NCBI RefSeq assembly: GCF_900109615.1
Contig: NZ_FOIX01000004.1
Span: 496,001-560,000 of the forward strand
Source of the DNA: Kaistella antarctica
GTDB lineage: Bacteria; Bacteroidota; Bacteroidia; Flavobacteriales; Weeksellaceae
Direction of reading: 5' to 3'
Length of the DNA: 64,000 nt
Made by a program: the position numbers and the translations under genes. Below, piece after piece: positions 27,338 through 34,612 of this stretch; position 1 is the stretch's first letter; each line of letters opens with the position of its first letter. The notes below the pieces were generated by a model. It was not told the DNA's origin. It worked only from the letters and a program-made list of their open reading frames with translations, and ran no database searches.

Positions 27338-27417
27338 GCCCTTTCAGGGCTTCGCACAATTTCTGATTATTTCAATGGGCTTCACCCATTGCTATTGTTG
27401 TTGCGCCACTTCGTGGC
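27338..27417. repeat. Cluster of three short hairpins with TTC loops (REP-like)
   Basis: GCCCT-TTC-AGGGC (27338-27350), AATGGG-CTTCA-CCCATT (27374-27390) and GCCAC-TTC-GTGGC (27405-27417) lie in a row in the metF upstream gap. The pattern resembles the extragenic palindromes that are common in Bacteroidota genomes. No transposase is nearby. The rest of the 27134-27424 gap holds only this and the repeat at 27193. Confidence 0.6.
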
Positions 27418-27424
27418 TTTACAT

Positions 27425-27697
27425 CTACTTTGTATTCCACCAATCCAAAATTTCAAAAGCATACTTCTTTACATTAATTTCGTGACGGAAAAAACCATAA
27501 TTTACAATCAGTTCACTTTCAATAACTTTTCCAATCTTATCATTATCTGCAACGCGATATAATTGACTTAATATTTTATGAATCAATGAATCATGTTCAT
27601 CACTTGGCGAACCTGGGATTAAATTCCAAGAATTTATTATTTTTCTTAATTCAGAAAAATCTCCATTAAATTCTCTACTAATTTCTTTTTTATTCAA
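27425..27697 (-). CDS. Small protein, possibly DUF1871-like
   Basis: About 90 residues with the motif IINSWNLIPGSPSDEHDSLIHKILSQL, which resembles the helix-turn pattern of DUF1871 (YugE-like) proteins. I give this as a resemblance only. It starts with TTG; the frame continues upstream towards the metH2 end without an ATG, so the start is uncertain and the 5' end may be lost. It lies 25 bases behind metH2 on the same strand. It is Lys/Ile/Asn-rich and has no membrane segment. No role in methionine synthesis is evident, and it may be an accessory insertion. Confidence 0.5.
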   Translation of the reverse strand: MNKKEISREFNGDFSELRKIINSWNLIPGSPSDEHDSLIHKILSQLYRVADNDKIGKVIESELIVNYGFFRHEINVKKYAFEILDWWNTK

Positions 27698-27722
27698 AAT
27701 TTCTAAATATTTTAAAGAATAA

Positions 27723-30428
27723 TTAATCCGCCAAATTTGGGCTCAACCATTTTCGGGCAAATTCTAAATCAACTCCTTTTCTCCCGGCGTAATCTTTTAA
27801 TTGATCTTCCGAAATTTTTCCAACACCAAAATATTTCGATTTCGGGTTTCCAAAATAATATCCGGAGACCGCAGCCGTTGGAAACATCGCCAAACTTTCA
27901 GTTAATTCTAAACCTATATTTTCTTTTACTTTAAGCAAATCCCAAATCGTATTTTTTTCCAGATGATCGGGGCAAGCCGGATAACCCGGAGCCGGACGAA
28001 TTCCCAAATATTTCTCAGCGATTAAATCTTCATTTTCTAAACTTTCATCTTCTGCATAACCCCAAAATTCCGTTCGAACTTTATGATGAAGAAATTCCGC
28101 AAAGGCTTCTGCCAAACGGTCGGCTAAGGCTTTAACAATAATGGCATTATAATCATCGCCATCATCGTAATATATTTTGGCCAATTCCTCAGTTCCAAAA
28201 CCAGTTGCGACGGCAAACGCTCCAACATAATCTTGTTTGCCAGAAGTTTCTGGAGCAATAAAATCACTCAAGGCGTGATATTCTTTTCCCGCTGATTTCT
28301 TCAATTGTTGTCTTAATGTGTGGAATTTCGCCAGTTCATTGTTATGTTCGTCGAAAACCAAAACATCATCTTGAGCATTTGAGTTTGCTGGGAAAATTCC
28401 AAAAATTCCTTTTGCAGTAAATAGTTTTTCATCTAGGATTTTATCTAACATCACCTTGGCTTCTTTAAATAACTCATTCGCCTGCTCGCCCACAACCTCA
28501 TCGGATAAAATCTGGGGAAATTTTCCGTGCAGTTCCCAACTTCTGAAAAAAGGCGTCCAGTCCATAAAGTCAAGTAACTCTCTTAAATCTTGATTTTCGA
28601 TAATATGAATTCCTAAATTTTTCGGTTTTACAATTTCTTCGTTTTCCCAATCAATCTTGAAGTTCTGCTTTCTCGTCTCTTCAATCGTCACGTATTCTTT
28701 ATCGATTTGGCGGTTCAAAAACTTCTCGCGGAAATCTTCATAATCGATTTTTAAATCGGCTTTATATTGTACATTATTATGATCCAAAAGTTGGGAAACA
28801 ACTCCAACTGCTCGGGAGGCATCATTTACATGAACGACGGTATGTCCATATTTTGGAAATATTTTCACCGCCGTATGCGCTTTTGAAGTGGTGGCACCAC
28901 CAATTAATAGTGGAAAATTTAGATTCTTTCTCTGCAATTCATCAGCGACGTGAACCATTTCATCTAAACTTGGCGTTATCAATCCGCTCAATCCAATCAC
29001 ATCAACTTGGTGATCAATCGCCGCCTGAATAATTTTCTCCGCCGGAACCATTACGCCCAAATCGATAATTTCATAATTATTGCAACCCAAAACGACGCTT
29101 ACAATGTTTTTTCCAATATCATGGACATCACCTTTTACCGTTGCCATCAATATCTTCCCGTTCGGTTTTTGCTTTTCATCTTTCTCCTCTTCGATGAAAG
29201 GTTGTAAATACGCCACGGCTTTTTTCATCACACGCGCAGATTTAACTACTTGGGGCAAAAACATTTTCCCGCTTCCGAATAAATCACCGACCACGCCCAT
29301 TCCGGTCATTAAATTAATTTCAATAACATCCAAAGGTCGTTTGGAAACTGTTCTTGCTTCCTCAACATCTTCAATAATGAAACGATCAATTCCTTTGACC
29401 AAAGCGTGCGTTATTCTATTTTGTAAAGTTTCTTTACGCCATTCTAATTCTTCAACGAATTCTTTTTTGGTGGATTTCACACGTTCGGAATAATCAAGCA
29501 ATCTTTCGGTCGCATCATCTCTTCGATCAAGCATGACATCTTCAACCAGTTCCAGTAATTCTTTCGGAATCTCGTCATAGACTTCCAACATCGATGGATT
29601 AACGATGCCCATGTTCATTCCGGCTTTAATCGCATGGTATAGAAAAACAGAATGCATCGCTTCCCGAACATTATCATTTCCCCTAAACGAAAAAGAAACG
29701 TTCGAAACTCCGCCACTTACTGAAACATTGGGTAAATTTTCGCGAACCCATTTTGTGGCGTTGATAAAATCCAACGCATTTCTGCGATGTTCATCCATTC
29801 CGGTAGCAACGGGGAAAATATTCAAATCGAAAATAATATCTTCGGACGCAAAACCAACTTGAGTCACCAAAATATCATAAGATCGTTTGCAAATTTCGAT
29901 TCTTCGGTCGTAATTATCGGCTTGTCCTTTTTCGTCAAAAGCCATTACAATTACGGCCGCGCCATATCTTTTGATTGTTTTTGCATGATGAATAAATTCT
30001 TCTTCGCCTTCTTTTAAACTGATGGAATTCACCACGCATTTTCCTTGAACGACTTGCAATCCGGCTTCCAGGATTTCCCATTTCGAGGAATCAATCATCA
30101 TTGGAATTCGAGAAATGTCGGGTTCGGAGGCAATTAGATTCAGGAATTTAACCATCGCATATTTTCCATCGAGTAATCCATCATCGAAATTAACATCCAG
30201 AATTTGTGCTCCGCCATCAACTTGATCACGGGCAATATCGAGGGCTTCAGCATATTTCTCTTCTTTAATCAATCGCAGAAATTTCTTAGAACCTGCGACA
30301 TTGGTTCTTTCCCCAACATTAATAAAATTGGATTCTGGCGTTATAATTAAAGATTCAAGACCTGAGAGTTTTAGGTATTTTGTTGCTAGTTTTCGGTTGT
30401 CAGTTGTCGGATTTATATTAATTTTCAT
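27723..30428 (-). CDS. metH: Methionine synthase, cobalamin-dependent, pterin/B12/activation part
   Basis: Carries methyl groups from 5-methyl-THF to cobalamin and on to homocysteine held by the separate MetH1 subunit. The protein is 901 residues. The pterin-binding domain spans about 28-290 ([26 protein letters not shown]). The B12 cap and Rossmann domains run from about 300 to 570, with DVHDIGKN at 434-441 and axial His436. The AdoMet reactivation domain covers about 600-901 ([12 protein letters not shown]). The split into two genes is usual in flavobacteria. Residues 7-20 (PTTDNRKLA...) are encoded by 7-bp repeats of the inserted cassette, and the native-looking protein begins near YLKLSGLE. 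Its start overlaps the four-helix-bundle gene by 11 nt. Confidence 0.97.
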   Translation of the reverse strand: MKININPTTDNRKLATKYLKLSGLESLIITPESNFINVGERTNVAGSKKFLRLIKEEKYAEALDIARDQVDGGAQILDVNFDDGLLDGKYAMVKFLNLIASEPDISRIPMMIDSSKWEILEAGLQVVQGKCVVNSISLKEGEEEFIHHAKTIKRYGAAVIVMAFDEKGQADNYDRRIEICKRSYDILVTQVGFASEDIIFDLNIFPVATGMDEHRRNALDFINATKWVRENLPNVSVSGGVSNVSFSFRGNDNVREAMHSVFLYHAIKAGMNMGIVNPSMLEVYDEIPKELLELVEDVMLDRRDDATERLLDYSERVKSTKKEFVEELEWRKETLQNRITHALVKGIDRFIIEDVEEARTVSKRPLDVIEINLMTGMGVVGDLFGSGKMFLPQVVKSARVMKKAVAYLQPFIEEEKDEKQKPNGKILMATVKGDVHDIGKNIVSVVLGCNNYEIIDLGVMVPAEKIIQAAIDHQVDVIGLSGLITPSLDEMVHVADELQRKNLNFPLLIGGATTSKAHTAVKIFPKYGHTVVHVNDASRAVGVVSQLLDHNNVQYKADLKIDYEDFREKFLNRQIDKEYVTIEETRKQNFKIDWENEEIVKPKNLGIHIIENQDLRELLDFMDWTPFFRSWELHGKFPQILSDEVVGEQANELFKEAKVMLDKILDEKLFTAKGIFGIFPANSNAQDDVLVFDEHNNELAKFHTLRQQLKKSAGKEYHALSDFIAPETSGKQDYVGAFAVATGFGTEELAKIYYDDGDDYNAIIVKALADRLAEAFAEFLHHKVRTEFWGYAEDESLENEDLIAEKYLGIRPAPGYPACPDHLEKNTIWDLLKVKENIGLELTESLAMFPTAAVSGYYFGNPKSKYFGVGKISEDQLKDYAGRKGVDLEFARKWLSPNLAD

Positions 30429-30849
30429 TTTTTAAGTTTTTATAATAATTGATAAATCCGTTTAATAACTTTTTACAAATCAGTATTTGATTTGCTATTT
30501 CATTAAATTCAATTTCAGAAATATAATTTTGGTCTAATGATATATAAATTTGAGTTTCCAACTCGTAAAGTGACCCTCTTGAAATATGTAAAAATTGAAT
30601 AGTGTCGTTCGAAGTTCTTCTGCCACAACCTTCTGCAATATTTGAAGGGACAGAAACAGCACATCTTCTTATTTGATTTGTCAATCCGAAAAGTTCTTCT
30701 TTCGGGAAGTTTTTACTCTTCTCATAAACTAAATTCGTTAATTTTCTTGATTCTTTCCAAACCTCCAAACTGGTAAATTCCATAATTTTTTTTATAAACT
30801 AAATTCTACAATGGCTAAAAACTGACAACAATCAACCAACAACCGACAA
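30369..30849. mobile_element. Heptad-flanked S23 four-helix-bundle cassette 1, inserted between metH1 and metH2
   Basis: The left end (plus strand) has six consecutive 7-mers: TTTTAGG, TATTTTG, TTGCTAG, TTTTCGG, TTGTCAG, TTGTCGG. The right end, 30815-30849, has five in reverse orientation: CTAAAAA, CTGACAA, CAATCAA, CCAACAA, CCGACAA. TTGTCGG/CCGACAA and TTGTCAG/CTGACAA are exact reverse complements. The four-helix-bundle gene lies between the arms. The right arm encodes the last five residues and the stop of MetH1, and the left arm encodes residues 7-20 of MetH2. I infer a small mobile element; the sequence shows no transposase and no clear target duplication. Confidence 0.65.
30418..30783 (-). 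CDS. Four-helix-bundle protein, S23 / 23S rRNA intervening-sequence family (copy 1)
   Basis: A 121-residue all-helical protein with the family core [19 protein letters not shown] (about 39-57), then [12 protein letters not shown] and ELETQIYIS. Relatives are encoded in intervening sequences of 23S rRNA genes and include the Avd protein of diversity-generating retroelements. Known members are basic, pentameric and bind nucleic acid. Its cellular role is unknown. It interrupts the metH1-metH2 gene pair inside a heptad-flanked cassette and ends in the 11-nt overlap ATGAAAATTAA with metH2, so downstream translation may depend on it. A second member lies at 39415-39774. Confidence 0.92.
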   Translation of the reverse strand: MEFTSLEVWKESRKLTNLVYEKSKNFPKEELFGLTNQIRRCAVSVPSNIAEGCGRRTSNDTIQFLHISRGSLYELETQIYISLDQNYISEIEFNEIANQILICKKLLNGFINYYKNLKNEN

Positions 30850-31842
30850 CTTCCTTGGTTCATAATCCTTCACCAAATCTGCAATCGCTTTAATATGCGG
30901 CGGCGTCGTGCCACAGCAACCACCGATAATATTGATCAATCCTTTGTCAGCATATTCACGGATTTGCTCAGCCATGAATTCTGGCGTTTCATCATATTGT
31001 CCGAAAGCATTTGGTAAACCTGCATTTGGATAAGCAGAAATAAAGAAGTCAGAATTCTTGGATAATGTTTCTAAATACGGTGTTAACTGTTTCGCTCCTA
31101 AAGCACAGTTTAATCCGACACTTAATAAATTCAAATGCGAAATAGAAATCAAAAATGCTTCAGCGGTTTGTCCACTCAGAGTTCTTCCAGATGCATCGGT
31201 AATCGTTCCTGAAACCATAATTGGAATTTTAACATTTCTTTCTTCCTGAATTTCATCAATCGCAAAAAGTGCGGCTTTGGCATTCAAAGTATCGAAGATT
31301 GTCTCTACCAAAAGGATATCTGAACCGCCATCTAAAAGCGCTTCCGCCTGTAATTTATAAGCCATCCTCAATTCATCAAAAGTAATTGCTCGAAAACCAG
31401 GATCATTAACGTCTGGACTCAAACTCGCCGTCTTGTTTGTTGGTCCCATTGAACCAGCGACAAATCTAGGTTTGCTCGGATTTTGACTAGTAAACTCATC
31501 ACAAACTTTTCTCGCAATTTTCGCTGATTCATAATTAAGTTCATATACCAATTCTTCCATGTGGTAATCTGCCATGGCGATGGTTGTCCCTGAAAAAGTA
31601 TTGGTCTCGATGATATCTGCGTCGGCTTCCAAATATTTTCTGTGAACTTCTTCAATGGCGTGTGGTTGCGTAAGAGAAAGCAAATCGTTATTTCCTTTTA
31701 AAGAATGTTCCCACTCTTTAAATCGTTCACCACGATAATCTTCCTCTGAAAATTTGTAGCGTTGAAGCATCGTTCCCATAGCACCATCTAGAACGAGGAT
31801 TCTTTCATTTAAGGCTTTATATAATACTCCTGTGTTTTTCAT
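30832..31842 (-). CDS. metH: Methionine synthase, homocysteine-binding subunit
   Basis: The zinc-dependent homocysteine methyltransferase half of cobalamin-dependent methionine synthase, here a separate 336-residue protein. The N-terminus ([15 protein letters not shown]) and the zinc ligands C246 (GLNCALG), C309 and C310 (GGCCGT) are intact. It works with the pterin/B12 subunit encoded further along the transcript. The last five residues (LSVVG) and the TGA lie within 7-bp repeats of the adjacent inserted cassette, so the original C-terminus was replaced by a few residues, which probably does no harm. It lies 26 bases behind hom. Confidence 0.97.
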   Translation of the reverse strand: MKNTGVLYKALNERILVLDGAMGTMLQRYKFSEEDYRGERFKEWEHSLKGNNDLLSLTQPHAIEEVHRKYLEADADIIETNTFSGTTIAMADYHMEELVYELNYESAKIARKVCDEFTSQNPSKPRFVAGSMGPTNKTASLSPDVNDPGFRAITFDELRMAYKLQAEALLDGGSDILLVETIFDTLNAKAALFAIDEIQEERNVKIPIMVSGTITDASGRTLSGQTAEAFLISISHLNLLSVGLNCALGAKQLTPYLETLSKNSDFFISAYPNAGLPNAFGQYDETPEFMAEQIREYADKGLINIIGGCCGTTPPHIKAIADLVKDYEPRKLSVVG

Positions 31843-31868
31843 TTTTTTAAATAAAATTAAAATGACGA

Positions 31869-33407
31869 TTATTTATTTTCAGACAATCTTAAAATATCTC
31901 CAAACACGCCTCTGGCAGTTACTTTTGCACCTGCACCAGCACCCATAATTACGATTGGATTTTCACCGTAACTTTCGGTATAAATTTCAAAAATAGAGTC
32001 TGAACCTTTCAGTTGTCCGAGCGCAGAATTGGCTGGAACAGAAATTAACTGAACATCGAGTTGGCCCTTTTCCTGCTGCAAATCGCCATGTAAATCTCCG
32101 ACCAAACGCAGAACGTGATTTTCTTTTTGATTCTCTTTCACTTCTTCAAAATGAGCATCCAAAAGATCTAAACTGTTTAGGAAATCATTTTTATCAAGAT
32201 TTACTAAACTTTCAGGTATTAATGTTTGAACATTGATGTCGCTAAATTCATTACTTAAATCAAGTTCTCTTGCGAGGATTAATAATTTCCGAGCAACATC
32301 ATTTCCTGATAAATCTTCACGAGGATCATGTTCTGTCAATCCTTGCTCCATGGCTTCTTTTAAAATGGTTGAAAACTTCTCGTTCCGAACTGAAAAATTA
32401 TTAAAGATATAACTGAGTGAACCTGAGAAAACTCCTTTGATTCTGGTAATGTTTTCGCCCGACAAGTGTAATAATTTAATGGTATCAATTAATGGTAAGC
32501 CCGCGCCGACATTTGTTTCGTAGAGGTATTTTTTATTCCTTTTGTGTAAGACACGCCTGAAATCGCGGTATTCTTCGATTGATAAAGTATTGAAAATCTT
32601 GTTGGAAGAAACCAGATCAAATCCGCTTTCTGCCAATTGGGTGTAGTTTTTCACAAAATCTACACTTGCTGTATTGTCAACGACGATTAGATTTTCTAGT
32701 TGATTGATTTGGGAAAATTTAATTAACGAATCCATGTTCGATTCATCTTCCGCGACCAAAACATCTTGCGCCCAATTTTCATTAAAACCCGTTTTATTGA
32801 AAGCGATTTTTCGAGAATTTGCCACAGCGACAATTTTGAGATCAAGATTTTTACGATTCCGAATTTCTTCTGCACTTTGCAAAACCTGGTCAATCAATGT
32901 CGAACCCACTTTTCCATGACCAATTAAAGCCAGGTGAATGGTTTTAGGTTTGGAGAAGATTTGCGCTTCGATGATGTTTTTGGCTTTTTCATCTTGGGAT
33001 GAACTCACGACCACATTAACCTTATTTTCAGAGGCAACTTGATTTAGAATTAAAGGAAAAATGTTATTTCGTGCTAATTCTGAAAGTATTTTATTAAAAT
33101 CTTTAGCCACGAAGCCTAAGATAGAAACATTGTTAACACTGAAAATTTGTTTTACTTTTCCAGATTTTCGTTCGGTTTCAAATTCGTCAATTAAACAGTT
33201 GACCGCTTTTTCAGAATCACTTTCGTTGACTAAAACCGAAATTCCGTTTTCTACGGCTTGTTGTGAAATTACACCCACGCTGATTCTGGCGTAAGTCAAG
33301 GCTTTAAAGATTCTGCCATCAATCCCGATTTCACCTAAGAAATCTTTTCCTTCGAATTTGATAATTGATTTATTTTTTAAAATCTTTATTTCTTTATTAT
33401 TTTTCAT
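31869..33407 (-). CDS. Homoserine dehydrogenase with ThrA-type ACT domains but no aspartokinase domain
   Basis: Reduces aspartate semialdehyde to homoserine, the common precursor of methionine and threonine. The protein is 512 residues. Two ACT-like segments (about 12-80, containing [12 protein letters not shown], and 90-150) match the regulatory region of ThrA. The NAD(P) loop GHGKVG follows at 163-168, then [21 protein letters not shown] and [28 protein letters not shown]. This is ThrA minus its roughly 300-residue kinase, with no trace of the kinase in the DNA. Being second in the riboswitch-led methionine operon suggests that it serves methionine and that the ACT region may bind an effector. 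It overlaps metX by 11 nt. Confidence 0.93.
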   Translation of the reverse strand: MKNNKEIKILKNKSIIKFEGKDFLGEIGIDGRIFKALTYARISVGVISQQAVENGISVLVNESDSEKAVNCLIDEFETERKSGKVKQIFSVNNVSILGFVAKDFNKILSELARNNIFPLILNQVASENKVNVVVSSSQDEKAKNIIEAQIFSKPKTIHLALIGHGKVGSTLIDQVLQSAEEIRNRKNLDLKIVAVANSRKIAFNKTGFNENWAQDVLVAEDESNMDSLIKFSQINQLENLIVVDNTASVDFVKNYTQLAESGFDLVSSNKIFNTLSIEEYRDFRRVLHKRNKKYLYETNVGAGLPLIDTIKLLHLSGENITRIKGVFSGSLSYIFNNFSVRNEKFSTILKEAMEQGLTEHDPREDLSGNDVARKLLILARELDLSNEFSDINVQTLIPESLVNLDKNDFLNSLDLLDAHFEEVKENQKENHVLRLVGDLHGDLQQEKGQLDVQLISVPANSALGQLKGSDSIFEIYTESYGENPIVIMGAGAGAKVTARGVFGDILRLSENK

Positions 33408-34347
33408 GAATGATATTATTTAAAATTTGATTGAGTTGTTTGTATTCCATTATAAAAGCATCGTGGCCGTGAATGGATTTTATTTCGTGATAAAAAGTGT
33501 TTGATTTTCTATGCATTAAAGAATCACGGCATCGATTCATTTCAAAAGCGGGAAAGAACAAATCAGAATCAATACCGATGAGATGAATATTTGCTTTAAT
33601 TTCCTTCAACTGCTTTTCATCTGTATTAATGGTCATTAACAAATGATTCATCAATCGATAAGCCTCAAGACTAAATCGCTCGTTCAATTTTTCACCATGA
33701 AAATTAAGCCAGCTGTGGGAATTTAAAATCTGCTTTTCAGGATGAATTTCATTTTTAAATCTTTCATTTAAAGATGCTGGAGTTCGGTAACACAACATCG
33801 CATGTACTCTGGCTTTTTGCAAAGGTTGATCGGCATGATTTAATAAATATTGCTGAACCAAACATTGAGCATGCAACCAGTCCGACGTTTTATAATCACA
33901 AGCAAGCGGGATGAAATTTTCTGCCAAATCGTGATTTATTGCTAGTATTTCCCAACCAATCGCGCCTCCCAAGGAACCTCCGATCAAAGTATGAAGTTTA
34001 GAAACTTTTAAAAATGATAACCCTTGAAGGAAAATAGTCGCGATATCTTTCGGTGTAAAATCCTGGTAGTTTTCAGTCAGATTTCCATCAAACCCATTTC
34101 CGGGAATATTGAAACAAAGGATAGAAAAAGTATTTGTATCAATTGTTTGATTTTCGCCGATTAAAGAATTCCACCAACCGTTTTCTCCAGCAACATTAGA
34201 ATTTCCGGTTAAAGCGTGATTAACCAAAACTATTGGCGCAGAATGTAACTCCTGACCAAATATTTGATACGACAAATCGATATCGAGAATTTTTCCTGAT
34301 ACTAACTGATGATTTTTGATTTTGATGTGTTGTAGCGAATTTTCCAA
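33397..34347 (-). CDS. metX: Homoserine O-acetyltransferase
   Basis: Acetylates homoserine with acetyl-CoA to commit it to methionine. It is a 316-residue alpha/beta hydrolase, shorter than the 350-380 residues of many MetX proteins but usual in flavobacteria. The nucleophile S125 sits in LIGGSLGGAIG, the oxyanion segment is NHALTGNSNV, the acidic residue is in IGIDSDLFFP, and H295 is in IHGHDAFIMEY. The start codon is TTG at 34347; an in-frame TAA two codons upstream excludes a longer protein. It is the first gene after the SAM riboswitch. Confidence 0.94.
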   Translation of the reverse strand: MENSLQHIKIKNHQLVSGKILDIDLSYQIFGQELHSAPIVLVNHALTGNSNVAGENGWWNSLIGENQTIDTNTFSILCFNIPGNGFDGNLTENYQDFTPKDIATIFLQGLSFLKVSKLHTLIGGSLGGAIGWEILAINHDLAENFIPLACDYKTSDWLHAQCLVQQYLLNHADQPLQKARVHAMLCYRTPASLNERFKNEIHPEKQILNSHSWLNFHGEKLNERFSLEAYRLMNHLLMTINTDEKQLKEIKANIHLIGIDSDLFFPAFEMNRCRDSLMHRKSNTFYHEIKSIHGHDAFIMEYKQLNQILNNIIHEK

Positions 34348-34379
34348 TTTTTATAAAAATTAAAATTGAAAATGCTACC

Positions 34380-34505
34380 TAAGAAAGGTAAAAAATAGTT
34401 TCTGTTATCTCTTTCGCCTAAGCGAATAGAATGTAGCACCTTCTTCGTTTCCGAAGGGTTGCCAAGGTTTCATTGAGTCTAATCTCTCCACCTTTCTTAA
34501 TAACA
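34380..34505 (-). promoter_or_regulatory. SAM-I (S-box) riboswitch controlling the metX operon
   Basis: On the minus strand the conserved core is present in order: AAGAAAGGTGGAGAGATTAGA, GAAACCTTGGCAACC, CGAAGAAGGTGCTACATTC and GAAAGATAACA. P1 is TGTTAT (34505-34500) pairing with ATAACA (34408-34403). S-adenosylmethionine binding should stabilise P1 and shut off methionine synthesis. About 15 bases further, ACCTTTCTTA (34389-34380) is the exact complement of TAAGAAAGGT in the aptamer's 5' strand, so it can form a competing helix when SAM is absent. The final step before the TTG start could act on translation, because no strong terminator with a T run is evident. Confidence 0.92.
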
Positions 34506-34536
34506 TTTTCAATATGTAAATGAACTTATTTCGCTG

Positions 34537-34568
34537 CAAAGGAAAGCATTAAAATATAACCTCACAAA
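34537..34568 (-). promoter_or_regulatory. Probable promoter of the metX operon
   Basis: TTTG (34568-34565), 20 bases, then TTCCTTTG (34544-34537), one mismatch from TAnnTTTG. The predicted start is about 25 bases ahead of riboswitch helix P1, which is where it should be. Confidence 0.6.
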
Positions 34569-34612
34569 TTTTATCAAAAATTTTTATTGCTTAATTTCGC
34601 GGTTGAAATTTA

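Noticed and set aside
30418..30783. The four-helix-bundle gene as the Avd gene of a diversity-generating retroelement
   Set aside because: No reverse transcriptase, template repeat or variable repeat is found within reach of either copy; only the fold family is shared.
27723..31842. Split metH as a frameshifted or broken single gene
   Set aside because: Both halves are complete at their domain boundaries and a two-gene MetH is normal in flavobacteria. Only the short ends next to the cassette are altered.
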